Notes: generated by a model from the sequence alone, not told the origin. Positions 50,595 through 62,069 are shown, numbered from the stretch's first letter. The stretch: DNA of 64,000 nucleotides from Malurus cyaneus samueli (GCA_009741485.1 CM019227.1:19005927-19069926); one strand, 5' to 3'. Translations and numbers: made by a program.

Positions 50595-51558
50595 TGTCTT
50601 GGTTTGAAAGACAGGTGTTTGCTAATGAAGGCAGGGACTTTTTATGGAGTGGTGGATATCACCCCGCCTTCCCTCCGAATTATTATAGTTTTGAAAATTA
50701 TGGGCTTTTAGGTAAGAATATGGGTAAAAGGGAATAACAGTTTTCATTGATATGTATAATCAGGTGAAATAAGTAACAATAACGATAATAACAACTAACT
50801 TAGCTACAAATCTAGTGCTAGCTTTACACACAGACACAGCCTCACCTTTCGTGCAGTTACAGTCCCTGTCAGCAGGGGCGCTGTTGGCTCCCGGCCGGGC
50901 AGGGCGGGTGTGATGATTCCCCGGCGGCTGCAGGGGGCGCTGTGGTGCGGGTCCCGTCTGGTGCCGATTTTTTACGTGGTTAATGGTAGACACAAATCGG
51001 TAGAGATGGATGGAGAAAAGTTTTTTTCTACAAATTCACAGGGGAAAAGTCGATTTTGGTGCTTTTTTGGATAGTAAGAAACTTTAGAACTGCCAGGTGG
51101 GCAGAGAGACGAGCAGAATCTTGCGGCTGTAGACAGGATGCAGCAGAACTCGACTACTGCAGCTGGAATCCCAGGGGTCCCCGGCAAGGCATGAGGGTAG
51201 AAGATCACAGTGCAGCAACAAGGAACTGACGGTAGGACACTGGGTTCTGCAGCAGCAGGTGAGCTCTCCCCCCGCAGGCAGCAGGTCGACTGTCCTCCCC
51301 CAGGCCAAGCAGGGCAAGAAGTGAAGCTACCCTCCGCCACACACACACCTCTCTCCCAAGAGAGGAAAAAAAGCTGCCAGGCAGGAGGAGTGCTTGGGGA
51401 GACCCTTCAACCCCACCAGGGCCTAGCACCCTCCTTTGTCTTCCCCAGTTGCCCAGCCATCAAAAGAATGACTTGGCAATGAGTGTATCCCAGCAACAAA
51501 AATGGGAAACAAAATTCTCCAAGAAAGGAAACAAAAGGAGAAACCTTAACCCACAACA
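50595..51558 (+). mobile_element. Solo LTR of an endogenous retrovirus
   Basis: The 964-bp element starts TGTCTTGGTTTGAAAGACAG and ends CCCACAACA, so it has the TG...CA termini of an LTR and perfect GTTGT flanks. No internal retroviral sequence, primer site or partner LTR lies next to it, so it is a solo LTR left by recombination between two LTRs. I recall this 5' terminus as that of an abundant songbird LTR family. The family name needs a library search. Its centre (50,865-50,950) is CpG-rich and holds two CTCF-like cores. Confidence 0.9.
50868..50945 (+). promoter_or_regulatory. CTCF-like motifs inside the solo LTR
   Basis: GCTGCAGGGGGCGCTGTGG at 50,927-50,945 contains the CTCF core CAGGGGGCGC. 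A weaker relative, GTCAGCAGGGGCGCTG, sits about 60 bases upstream at 50,868-50,883 with one G fewer. Motif match only; binding is not shown. Confidence 0.4.
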
Positions 51559-51563
51559 GTTGT
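51559..51563 (+). repeat. Target site duplication, right copy (GTTGT)
   Basis: Matches the five bases before the LTR start at 50,595. Confidence 0.85.
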
Positions 51564-54289
51564 CCAGCAGGATATGAGCTGCCCAGGTTGAGATGCCCAG
51601 CACTCAAACCTGCACCAAAGGACCAATGTCCCACAGGGACAGGGCTAGCAGCTCAGAACTGCCCATCCGACTCCCAGGGGCTGTGCAAGACCTCTGTCAG
51701 CCCCTCAACCCTTCTTGGAGAGTGACAAGCTCTCATCCAGGACATGAAAGGACTACTTCCAAGTTTTACTGGACATGCTCCCACATTGCTGCCCAGGGAA
51801 AGCATCAAACGCCTGTGGAGCTGAGGCCTTCAGCCATTGCATCAGGGGCAGCTGCAGAGTAGCCTGTGGGGTGGGGCAGGGGGCAGGCAGTGTGTGACCA
51901 GCAGTGCGGCTCTGCAGTCATAACTCCTCCCATCCCTTCCCCGCACATTAGGGGGAATGTGGGAGCTGTGGCCAGAGGTGAGGGGCGGCTGATGAACGAG
52001 GTGATAAGTCCTCAGCAGATGGTTCCAAAGGCTGCACTATGCTTGGGAGGTGCAGACAAAACACAGAGGTGAAGCCCAGATGTTTAACTTCAGCATCTGG
52101 ATGTGATTCCTAAACAGAGACTCTCACATCTTACCGTTCTGCCTGAAAACAAATGGTTTGTTTGACCTTCCCTGCAGCCTGCCTCAATATTTTCTGTGTC
52201 TTTCCTAAATACATAGCAGCTGGTCCCTCCTCGCTGGGATGAGCCGGGTGCCAGACAAGTGCTGCAGGTATCACTGTGCACAGGACATGGCATCAGGGGA
52301 TGTGGGGCAGGGCACAACGCAGAGCAGAGCTACCAGTCCAGAGGGAAGGAGAATATCCTTCTGCATTGCAACCACCTTGTTTTGGGCTCCCCCTCAGAAC
52401 ATTTCAGAGCAGGACACCAACCCAGGGTGCCCACTCTGCCCAAGGGCTTGCTCACAGCCTCCACCCGGCCAGGTGTCTGCTTTTGTCCCAAAAGTCCTGT
52501 GGGAGTAGAGTGGGATGGGACTACAGAGAGGGACTGGTATGCAACCATGTCCTCTGACTTTAAGTCCCAGAGATCCCCACCTGAGACTCACCAGAGCAGC
52601 CTGGCTGTCTGAGCACCCCCTCAGATCACCCAGGCACCCCAGCATTCAGTACAACCTGGGCCTCTGTCACTGCAGAGGCAGCAGCACCCCATCACCCACA
52701 GCAGGGACTGACTGCAGGTACTTCCAAAGATGAGACAAACATGCTCAACACCTCAGCAGCACTGGAAGAAGCTGCCTGGGGACCCAGGTCCCCAGGACAT
52801 GTTGAAGTCAAGCAGTGCCCATCAGAGAAAATAGCTCATCTTGGATCAAACATGCTACATGCTGGAGAATCCACCACACTCCTAATAAACAGGATTCGTA
52901 GGCATTGGGTGGTGCTGAAACTGGCAATGAAGATAGTGATTAGTGATGGTGGGCAGTACTAATTATGGTTAATCTGCTGATGGCCAAGTCTGAGGGTAGT
53001 GTCTGTGACTGATGGTGACAAGTGATGGCAGCTGGAGGAGGCCACAGTGACCACAGAGATGTCAGACAATGCTGGTGGCAGACAGCAAACAAGTGGTGAT
53101 GCAGTAATCTGTTCCTCGGGTTGTTTGTAACACTGCCGACACATCTGGCTCCGAGCACGCCGCAGTCCTGCAAGGCTCCTGAAGGATCAAACAGGCAGCA
53201 TGGGAGGTCAGTTCTCTCTCTGCAGTTTCCTGTGGACAGTGTGTGATGAGAAATGGCGGGTGGCATGGTGTGGTGTGGCACACCAACAGCTGACAGCATG
53301 GTCTGCTCCAGCCCAACTCCACCTTATTCTTCGACCAGCAAGAAGAAGACAGAGCCAGCATGCTGGTGCAGGAGGTGTCAGAACCCCCAGCACAGTGGGA
53401 CAAGCACCCCAAGGTCCCACTGAGATCCAGCAATCACCAGTCCCACGCAGCAGGAGCAGCCCCACAGCAGCAGCACATGGCCCCACGGGTCTTGGCCAGG
53501 GCAGCTGGCCAGGGACAACGAGTGGGGGTGGCCAGGGTGGCAGCATAGCCATCCTGGGGGGTGTGGGTGCCTTGAGTGCTGCATGGCCACTTGCAGCTCA
53601 GCCTGGCCCTGGGTGCACTGATGGCATCCCTCCCTGCCTGAAGCATCAGTACAGCAGGCTGAAGGCACAAAGGTGGCCCAGGCACAGAACCATGGCGTGG
53701 CAGCTCAAGGGTGAAAACCAGGTTGGCCCTTGAGGACTCGGGCAATACTTCACACAGGAAGAAAGAAAAAGGCAAAACATGTCAACTGGTTGTGATAAGA
53801 GCAGTCACACAAAGCAGGCACCACTTGCAGACCGATATGTTCACTGTCATCAGCCTGGCAGCACAGCAGGGGCCAGCACCTCATGCCCATCTGATTTGTT
53901 CTCTGTCTGAAGTTAAAGCAAGGCTCAGGTCCAAACGAAGCTGGGGTAAATCAGCCAAAAGCTGCCCAAGTACTGACTCATTAGTGCTTATAGGGTGCAA
54001 GCAAGCTCCGACACTGCTGCAAAAAGCTGAAGTTCTGCAACCCAAGAGATGCACACCACGCCTGCTGGTTCCGTGTTAGAAAGGCNGGGTTTGTGGCATT
54101 TCCCTGGGATGGGTCTTGTGGTGGTGCGCCCTCCCCCCTGCCCCCTTCTCAGGCCAGCTCTGCAGTGTCAGAAGCTCCTGATAAACCTTGACCGTACCAG
54201 TTGAGCAGTGAAGCATGCCCTGACTGTGCCAGGAGCTCCTGCATGGTACAGGAGGGAATGATCATGCCGGTCACAGGAACATCAGCTGC
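51564..54289. other. Non-coding stretch, no gene seen
   Basis: About 2.7 kb with no recognised gene or element. A single ambiguous base (N) occurs at about 54,086, the only one seen in the window. Confidence 0.45.
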
Positions 54290-54571
54290 CTGACCAAGAT
54301 GGGGAACAAATGATAAGCAGTAACTCTTGTTAGCCTTGGTAAATCATTTACCTGAATCACGGCCCAAGTGAATTGGTACCATTGTTACGAGATCTTTGGA
54401 AAAAATGAGTCGTAGCCCAACTGGAACTGTACCATTGTTACATTGTTAGAAAAGAAGTCCTGTAGCTTCCAACCAGGGTACTGGCCAGGATGGAAACTTA
54501 CTGGTGACTAAAGCCAATCATTTTGTGACCCTGTAAACATCAGTTCTAAGAGAGACCCTCCTGTACCTTAA
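54290..54571. other. Unidentified AT-richer segment with an internal duplication
   Basis: TACCATTGTTAC occurs twice about 50 bases apart (near 54,377 and 54,429), followed by a CCAATCA word (near 54,514). The texture recalls retroviral LTRs, but no TG...CA ends, duplication or polyadenylation signal can be paired, so I leave it unidentified. Confidence 0.3.
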
Positions 54572-54910
54572 TGGGGTCTATCAGTACCTAAAGGTTTAGA
54601 AGAGAGGCTGGAGAGGGACTTTGAGCAAGGGCATGCAGTGACAGGACAACAGGGAATGGCTTCCCACTGCCAGAGGGCAGAGATAGATGGGATATTGGGA
54701 AGGAATTGTTCCCTGTGGCAGTGGTCAGGCCCTGGCACAGGATGCCCAGAGAAGCTGTGGCTGCCCCTGGATCCCTGGAAGTGTCCAAGGCCAGGCTGGA
54801 TTGGGCTTGGAGCAGCCTGGGATAGTGGAAAGTGTCCCTGCCCATGGCAAGGGGTGGAATGGGATGGGCTTCAAGATTCCTTCCAACCTAAACCTTCCTG
54901 TGATTCTATG
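54572..54910 (+). mobile_element. CR1 LINE 3' end
   Basis: The sequence follows the CR1 3' region in order: GGCTGGAGAGGGACTTTGAG, GGGATATTGGGAAGGAATTG, GCCCAGAGAAGCTGTGGCTG, CCTGGAAGTGTCCAAGGCC, GATTCCTTCCAACCTAAACC, and the single octamer tail TGATTCTATG. It is 5'-truncated, as most CR1 copies are, and carries only untranslated sequence. Confidence 0.93.
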
Positions 54911-57004
54911 GAGATGAACAAGCTGTGCCCAAACCCCTCCCCAGCAGGGCTGCCTGCCCTGCCCATGCTGCCCAGACCACAGTGCAGCTGCATCCACCTG
55001 ACACTGCTCTTGGCACTTCCTTCTCCAAGACATTCCAGGGAGGCAGCTGATGGAGCTGGGAATACCCTGGTGTTCCCATGAGAATGTGGATGCATCCCAA
55101 CTTGTAAGAATTCTCAGGAACTTAGAAAGGAGGTTGGCAGTGGTGGTACAAACCCAGAGCAGACCTGACAGCCCACACCACAGTCCTGGGAAGGAAGCAC
55201 TAGGGAAGGACACAGGCACCGGTGGCACCTGCAGCCCCCAGAGCAGCCTGTCTAGAGGAGCCCCCAGTTCCACATCCCCATGTGCTCAGAATGCTCTCCA
55301 CTGGCAGAGCTGTGGATGGCAGCAGGGCACGGCAGCACAGAGCTGCTCCCAACTGGAGCAGGCATTTTCAGAGGCACCACTCTCGCTTCCCACCCACTGA
55401 TCTTATCATCAACCACAAGGCTCAGACACACTTTTGTCTCAATTTTGAGTTTGCTGGTATTAGTTTGGGAAATGATGCTGTATCTAGTGCTGCAGCCCTT
55501 GATTAGCACATGCACCAGCACACACGCACACACCACATTGCCAGACTCAATCATGCATGTTTGCTCAAGACCCTCCGTAAATCTTCGGATTCAGACCAAA
55601 GAACTGAGACTCAGAACTTTCCTTGTCTTACATGCATTTGTTGTAGTCCGATATTTATAGTTTACTTAAAATAAATGGCTCCTTATATTTCCTTCTTCCT
55701 GCTCCCAAGGTGAGGGTTTTGCAGGGCTGCTGCTTGTCTTCTCTCTTTCCTCAACCTTTTGCTATTTTTTTCCTCTTCCATAAATATTTTTTGAGCAGAT
55801 TCTACTTTTGCCATATGCTGCTGAACTTGTCCCAGGTCTTTTCAGTGGTTCTGGTGAGCAAGACACTGGTTCAGATTAAGGCAGACAACAGAGTACACAT
55901 CAGGCAGCTATGTCAAAGGGCCTTCATGGAGCATAGGGCTGCAGGATGAAGATAAGGAGGATAAGGCCAGGTGGCCTCTGGGTCATGGGAGCCCAGCACA
56001 AATCCAGGCTATCATGCAGACTCATGCATGTGGGGCACTGGGACATGGGGATGCAGCACCTGGACTCATGGCTCTTGCAAGGCACAGAAGAGATGGCAAG
56101 ATTCCTCATGCCCACTCTTGCTACCCTGCTTGGGCTGTGAGCACGGGACTCCCACTTGCAGGCCCCCACTCCAGGAGGGACCTTCTCCCAGGAACAGGCC
56201 AGATGGTGGAGCTTCATGAAATGACCTGCTCCCACCTGGGCCAGCTCTGAGCAGGCTGCTCCTGGTTGCTCCCGTCAAGTGTCTCCAAGGATAGATTCCC
56301 ACCTTGCTCCATCTGAGTATCTCCAAGGACAGATTCTCAATCCTTTCCAGGCCTCTACTGCAGTATTCAAGTGTGCTCACAGTGGCCTCATGATTTGTCC
56401 ATGCATTTGTGAGGAATTTCTCTTATTCCACTCCTGCTGCTGCCTCTCACTGTCTCTCTGTGCATCTTTGAGAAGCCCTGACTGTAGCCTCCTTTTTGGT
56501 CTTGGATGTACAAATGCCCTGTGACTACAGCAAAGGGAGTGCGAGTCTGAACAGAGGGTGAAAAACTCCTGAGAACCTCAGCCACTGGCAGGAGAGCCTG
56601 AGGGAGACAGAGAGCGGGATCCAGGGACAATCTGAGAGAGGAGCAGTCCCCAAATTGCTCCCTGGGGCCTTGCAGCATTTTGGGGTGCAAGAGGCAGGGA
56701 TATTGCTGAAGCATCCCTGCAGGCAGCAGGAGGACAGAGGGATTAAACCAATGTTTGTATGGCCTTTCCCACCCAGCAGCCTCTTGGCAGCGCTCTCCGC
56801 CACAGGGCTGACGAGCCCCATTTGTTTTGGAAGAGCCATTTGTTTTCCAGCCCTCTGCTGTGAAGGGAATGCTTTCACTGCAAAAATTATTCTTTCTTCT
56901 TATTTCAGGCCCTGGGGTTCCATTTGGCCCTGTCTCCCCAGGAGCTGCACACCTGCACACATGTGCAAGCTCACACCCAGCCCTTCCTGCCATCTGTGAC
57001 TAGA
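54911..57004. other. Non-coding stretch, no gene seen
   Basis: No gene recognised between the CR1 copy and the repeat at 57.0 kb. Confidence 0.45.
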
Positions 57005-57320
57005 TCACACACTCCCCATTTACACACTGGCCCACAGGCAGCATATCCAGACACAATTATGCAGGCTCACACCCTGGCACCCACACACAGAGCGTGTGAG
57101 CTCACACCCTGCTCCTGTGCACATCCCTGTGACATTTACACCCTGTATTGCTGCACACTTCCGTGCACACTCACACCCTGCCTCTGTGCACACTCATACC
57201 CTGCCCCTTTGCACAGCCGTGTGCACACTCACATCCTGCCCCTTTGCACACCCCTGTGCTGGCTGACACCCTGCACTGCTGCACACCACTGTGCACACTC
57301 ACACTCTGCCCCTCTGCAGG
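57005..57320 (+). repeat. Degenerate ~36-bp tandem repeat
   Basis: Words such as GTGCACACTCACACCCTGCC, CCTTTGCACACCCCTGTG and TGCACTGCTGCACACC recur about every 30-40 bases. It is an old minisatellite with strong decay. Confidence 0.75.
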
Positions 57321-57660
57321 CACCTCCCATCACCCCAGGAGCGCAGCCTGGGGACCCTTCTCCCCATCTTCAGGGCACCCCCTTGATGTCCAAGGGAGCC
57401 CAGGCAGCTGAAGGAGAGCTGAAGGAGAGCATGCTCAGCCTGCCAGGTGGCCTGGGTGCAGTGGCAGCCGGGCTGGCTCTGCAGTGACTTTCTGGGCCAT
57501 GCAGTGCCTGGTAACGCTCCAGTCGCCGCAGCGCTGTGTGGGAAGCAGGGCTGCGAATTCACGGGAAAGGCTGAAGCCCCTAGGTACCCCAGGTAGGGAC
57601 AGGATGGCACCACTGCCCTGCCCCAGGCAGGAACACCCCAGCACCTCTCTGCAGGAAAAT
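57321..57660. other. Non-coding stretch, no gene seen
   Basis: About 340 bases between the degenerate repeat and the split CR1 copy, with no supported feature. Confidence 0.45.
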
Positions 57661-57887
57661 ATAATCATAGAATCACAGACTGGTTTGGGTGGGAAGGGAC
57701 CTTAAAGCCCATTCCATTCCACCCTCCTGCCATGGCCAGGGACACCTTCCACTATCCCAGGCTGCTCCAAACCCCATCCATCCTGGCCTTGGACACTTCC
57801 AGGGATCCAGGGGCAGCTGCAGCTTCTCTGGGCACCCTGCACCAGGGCCTCACCACTGTTCATTGTAAAAAACTTCTTCCTCACATC
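57661..57887 (-). mobile_element. CR1 LINE, 3' half of a copy split by a provirus
   Basis: Read on the minus strand, it starts at the target duplication GATG and continues TGAGGAAGAAGTTTTTTAC, GCCCAGAGAAGCTGCAGCTG, CCTGGAAGTGTCCAAGGCC, TTTAAGGTCCCTTCCCACC and ends in GATTCTATGATTAT. This is the last ~225 bases of CR1. Its broken edge lies exactly at the LTR end, and the missing upstream consensus is found on the plus strand ending at 62,690. Confidence 0.93.
57884..57887 (-). repeat. Target site duplication, copy at the 3' LTR (GATG on minus)
   Basis: CATC on the plus strand equals GATG on the minus strand, directly after the LTR end CCTAACA. It matches the GATG before the other LTR at 62,687-62,690. 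Four-base duplications are usual for gammaretroviruses. Confidence 0.8.
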
Positions 57888-58327
57888 TGTTAGGAAAATT
57901 AATCCACAAACACCAAAGGTTTATGTCCAAAAAGGAGACAGAGGAGTCCGGCAACTTTGTGCATGAATAAAGGGAGAGGTCATGGGCATTTCCCATGGGG
58001 TCTCTCAAATTCATAGAGGACGCAGCCTCTTTTATCCCAATTTCCCGGCCGCAGTTCCCTCTCTCTTTCCCCATTGGCTGAGTACTTGAGAGGTACAGGC
58101 TCCCCGAAACGCCTGATGAAACGCCCCTTCTATCATACATTGCCCCTTTCAATATACATCTCTGTGTCTCTGCTCTTGTAGTCTATTAATATAGTCTGGG
58201 GTAAGTCAATCAAAGGAATTCCTATGGAAATCCTTCCTATTGTTTCCTTCTATCTCCCAGTATCAGCCTTATCTTACCCCCAGAGTCAGAGTTTGTTTAT
58301 AAAGACACTCCCTTCTCATTCCTTTCA
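57888..58327 (-). mobile_element. 3' LTR of a gammaretrovirus-like provirus, minus strand
   Basis: The 440-bp LTR runs from TGAAAGGAATGAG to CCTAACA on the minus strand. It contains a CCAAT box (plus-strand positions 58,073-58,077, complement) and a TATA-like GATAAAA (about 58,030-58,036). At the place where the plus-strand LTR has GAATAAAG, this copy reads GCACAAAG, so its polyadenylation hexamer is lost. It aligns over its whole length with the plus-strand LTR at 62,691-63,095, with many small insertions and deletions. Confidence 0.92.
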
Positions 58328-58343
58328 ATCCCTCCTCTTTTTA
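58328..58343 (-). promoter_or_regulatory. Polypurine tract of the provirus
   Basis: On the minus strand the tract AAAAAGAGGAGGGAT lies directly before the LTR start TGAAAGG. This is the normal position and make-up of the plus-strand DNA primer of a retrovirus, and it proves that this LTR is the 3' LTR of a minus-strand provirus. Confidence 0.85.
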
Positions 58344-58370
58344 TTTTATCAATAATTGTCTTTACAAACT

Positions 58371-59035
58371 TCAGTTATCATTGAATTGATATTCTGTTCC
58401 TGAGTCTTTTTTGGTTTTGTGATTATCGATAGTGAGTGACATGATTCTCTGACCTTTTGTAACCATTTCTGGATCAGTAGGCATGGCCACTACCTGCATG
58501 ATCACATGCTGAATGAGCTGCACCAGGCAAGGGAACATGCATGGTAAAAAGATTAGAGTTGCTATAGCACACAGGAGGAAAAAAAGCATTTGTTTAATCC
58601 ATAGTCTGCCAGGTAACCCATTATTTAGGTTCAGCTGGGCTGGCTACCCATCATTAGATCCTCCTGGCCCTCTGCATACACAACAATAGGTTTTTGCTAC
58701 TTCTTCTCCTAGGGTTAAAAAATTATTCTCCCACCTCCGGCCCAAGCCTAACTGACAATATAAAGGTAAGATTTTTAAGAAAAACATTCTAATGGTGTAA
58801 TCTAGTCACCTAATCTTATCTTCTGCAGGACCTGTGGCAAGTGAAGCACAGAAACAACTTAACATAAAACAAAGACAGCAAGTATTATCCCCCTGCAGTG
58901 ACTGGAGACCTGAAAGGAGGGATGCCCACACAGACTATTCCAGCAGTCTGTGGGTAGGCACAGGAGTTTCCCCCGATGTCGATACCCTGGTGCTGCTCCA
59001 GTCCGCTCCTGTGGAGTGTCAGTCATGGCCTCCCG
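58371..59035 (-). pseudogene. Retroviral env remnant with large internal deletion
   Basis: The last open frame before the polypurine tract (58,371-58,589) is 72 codons long. It starts with a strongly hydrophobic stretch (LLCAIATLIFLPCMFPCLV) followed by a polar tail, as expected for the membrane anchor and cytoplasmic tail of an envelope transmembrane subunit. Only about 660 bases separate it from the end of integrase, far less than the usual length of env, and stops fall between. The surface subunit is therefore missing and the gene is dead. Assignment rests on position and hydrophobicity more than on sequence motifs. Confidence 0.5.
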
Positions 59036-59039
59036 TCTC

Positions 59040-61261
59040 TCCTCCGCTGAGATGTCCCAATCTCTGGGGCCTTAGGGACCTTGACCGAGTGTGTGGGTCC
59101 ACCTGTGTTCATCTGTCTTGACGGCTTTTCTGTGTCAGTTACACTTGGAAAGGTCCACGCCACTTCAACCTGGTGCTTCTTTCCATCTTAACCAGGCCCC
59201 AGTTCCTGGTGGATGTTTGTGAACAGCAAGTCCAAAGGCAGGCTCTGTGCCAGCTGAGTTTCCTGTCCAAGAGATTTCACAAGAGACAGTATCCTGGCCA
59301 CATATTGTCTTATATATACATCACTTATCTCTGTCCCCCCACTAGGCTGAGAATTACAAGGGTAAGGAATCCCAAACATCAATTCAAAGGGTGAGTATCT
59401 TCTCTGGGCCTGGCCCTTATTCTTGCCAAAGCCTGTGGCAAAAGCCATCACCATGGCATCTTAGTTTCTATTACCAACTTCAAGAGGTTTTTCTTTATTT
59501 CCCCATTCATTCTTTATACCCATCCTGAACTCTGGGGATGTCAGAGAGTACGGAAGCTCCATTGTAAGCCTAAAACAGCCATGACGCCCTTGAAGAATTT
59601 TTCTTGTAAAGTGTGTTCCCCTATCTGAGTCTACTGCTTCCACAATTTCCATATTTTGGAATTATTTGTTCCAGAAATACTGCAACAACCAATCCTGTAG
59701 TTGCTGAAGCAGTTGGACATGCTTCTGGCCTCCCTGTTAGCTAAATACTTATACCAGAAGATATTTTAACCTTGCCCTTGGAGATTTCATAAAATCATCT
59801 GGCATTTGGAAGGAGACTGAAGCCCAAGTTTTCTTTGCAATCCTGACATTGGTTTTAGCACAAATCAAACAACCCTCAACAGCTCATTTTGCCAGAGTAA
59901 AAAGACCCACAGCAACATATATTTTGAGGAAGGCTTCTGCCAAACCTCGAGAGCCCCAATGACACCCTTCATGGAGTTGCTTTAATATTTGTAAGGCCAG
60001 AGCTTTTGGTATCCACTGTTTGGCCGGTTTCTGTGGTGAGACTCTCTTGGCAGCAGTGCACTTTCTGACCCTCTTCGCCAGCTAGTCAGTTATCTAGTGC
60101 TTCTTCTGAGCACACCGCCTGGTGCCCCTTAATGTGTATTATTGCCACCCTTTTCGGTAAAATTCACCACCTCCAATAGGGGAGAAATTGAGCTCTCAAG
60201 AGCTAACTTTTTCTTTTCCTTGCAGGTTGATAAACCTTTCCCCTAATTTCCCGAATGCATGTATCACCCCATATGAATATTTAGAATCAGGAAAAAGACT
60301 ATCTTGTCCCAATAGAATTCACAGGCTCTTACAAGCCCATACAGCTCTGCTGTCTGAGCTGACCAGGTGGGCGGTAACCTCCTCCCTTTCTCTCATTTCC
60401 CTCCACTGATGATCAGTATCCTGTAAATCGCTTCTCTTTTATCACCCTTGAAGACCCATCAATAAACACTTTTTCTCCCTCAGGCCAGGGAGCATCTTAC
60501 AATTCTTCCCCAGCCTAGGTCTGGAGATCTCTTCCTTAAGTGCAATCATGGGTTTCTTGCTGGCCCCCCTCCTCAGGGCCATTCAAATAGGAGACCGGAT
60601 TAAACCCTTCCCCACTTCTCAATTCTAAATCCTCCTTTTTTATTAAATCAGTTTCATACTGCAATAACTGAGCACTGCTCATCCACTTAGAGGCCCTTTT
60701 GGTTTACAAAGCTTTACCCTAATGTGAAACTTTGACATCAGATATCCTCCCTTTGCCAGCCCTCGGGCTTCAGTCACCATCAACGCTATGGCTGCACGAT
60801 TCTGCAGACAATTCAGCCAGCCTCTGGCCATTGAATCTAACATCTTAGAAAAATAAGCAACATGCCACTGTGCTCCCCCATGCTCTTGTACCCTTGTACC
60901 AGAGTTCCTTTAGCATGGCCTGTTTATCATCCACATATAGATCAAATTATTTTTCTGAGTCTGGAAGAGCTAAGACTGGGGCATTAACTAATTTTTCTTT
61001 TAATTTTCTAAAGCTTTGCTCTCCTTCTGGCATCCATACTACAACATTAGGATTGTCTTGTGTTAAAAAGTTATATAAAGGTCTGGCTACAACAGAAAAA
61101 TCCTCAATCCATGTTCTGCAGTATCCCACTACCCCCCAAAACCGCCGTAACTCCTTATCTGTCTGGGGCAATGGCAATTTTAATATTCCTTGTGTTATTT
61201 CCGGAGTAACACACCGCAAACCTCCAGCCAAAATGTGTGCCAATTTTTTTTTTTCTGCCAA
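59040..61261 (-). pseudogene. pol: Retroviral pol pseudogene: RT end, RNase H, integrase
   Basis: Read on the minus strand. A 104-codon frame at 60,947-61,261 corresponds to the RT thumb and connection region (LPQTDKELRRFW, VVGYCRTWI, VLALPDS). The connection continues past a frameshift (LYVDDKQ near 60,940). RNase H follows, with its first acidic motif FIDGSS near 60,450 and AELYGLVRA near 60,340. Integrase then shows the HHCC zinc finger (LHEGCH near 59,967, CLICAK near 59,862), the second catalytic Asp in SDRGTHF (about 59,600-59,625), and a decayed C-terminal domain around 59,060-59,215. Frameshifts and stops break it throughout, so no enzyme can be made. Gag, protease and the catalytic RT palm are absent on this strand. 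Confidence 0.88.
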
Positions 61262-61944
61262 CTGCGCCGCCCCCCAGACACTCCAAGCCCACCTCTAGAA
61301 AGAAAATTAAGCAGCTTCACAGTAGCTTCCCCAACTACCCCTTCTTGCTTTTGCGGCTTCAGTGGCTCCTTCTCACGTCCCTATGGAGACACTTAACACA
61401 TGTTGGAGTGGGGAGAGGGATGAATTTCTGCCAGTTCCTCCTCCCCGCTTTGGAAAGTTTTCTATTTTGCAACGTCTTTGCAAGCAGGCACAGCTTGGGG
61501 TTGAGACAGACATTGTCCATACCTTTCCCTTTAGTAGTGTCAATTTGCATTACTAAAACTGCGCTCCTGGCTGCTTGGAACGTCAGTTCCTGTGCAGCCA
61601 CATCCGAACACTCACACAAAAGAACCTCCAAAACAATACTCAATAGCACACACTAGAACCAAACAGACACTTAAAAGTTATGTCTCAACACTATTTTAGC
61701 AAATTACTTCTATTTCATGGGCATCCCTGCCCTGATTTTATTTTCCGGGGAAACATAAATTAACACACACACGCACAGGTAATTCGTGTACACGCACACT
61801 TAAATTCCTAGAAAAAATTCAAAAGCACCTGAACAAACCGTGCTCAAAAACATGCACAGCACACCATGCAGGACTAAAACCTGCTTTTCCTTATAGTTGA
61901 GACTTGAACTCAATGTTTTCATGCAACAGTACAAAGGCCACTTT

Positions 61945-62069
61945 AACCCTACAAAACACCACGGAGAGGAATTGAACCCCTCAAAACACCACAGAGAGAA
62001 CTCGAAATCCTCAAAACAACAGAGGGGACTCAAACCCCTCAAGGACTTGAACCCCACAAAACACCCTAG
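61945..62069 (+). repeat. Degenerate ~30-bp tandem repeat
   Basis: The word AACCCCTCAAAACACCACAG recurs four to five times with changes (AACCCTACAAAACACCACGG, AAATCCTCAAAACAACAGAG, AACCCCACAAAACACCC). Confidence 0.75.

Noticed and set aside
56388..56993. 201-codon minus-strand frame
   Set aside because: No domain, signal peptide or repeat of interest. Shadow frames of similar length exist on the other strand, so it is likely chance.
61359..61649. 96-codon minus-strand frame as an ERV gene
   Set aside because: It lies where the RT palm should be but shows no RT, protease or Gag motif that I recognise. Left unassigned.
61975..62055. tRNA gene suggested by TTGAACCCC words
   Set aside because: No acceptor, D or anticodon stems can be paired. 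The words are part of a 30-bp repeat.
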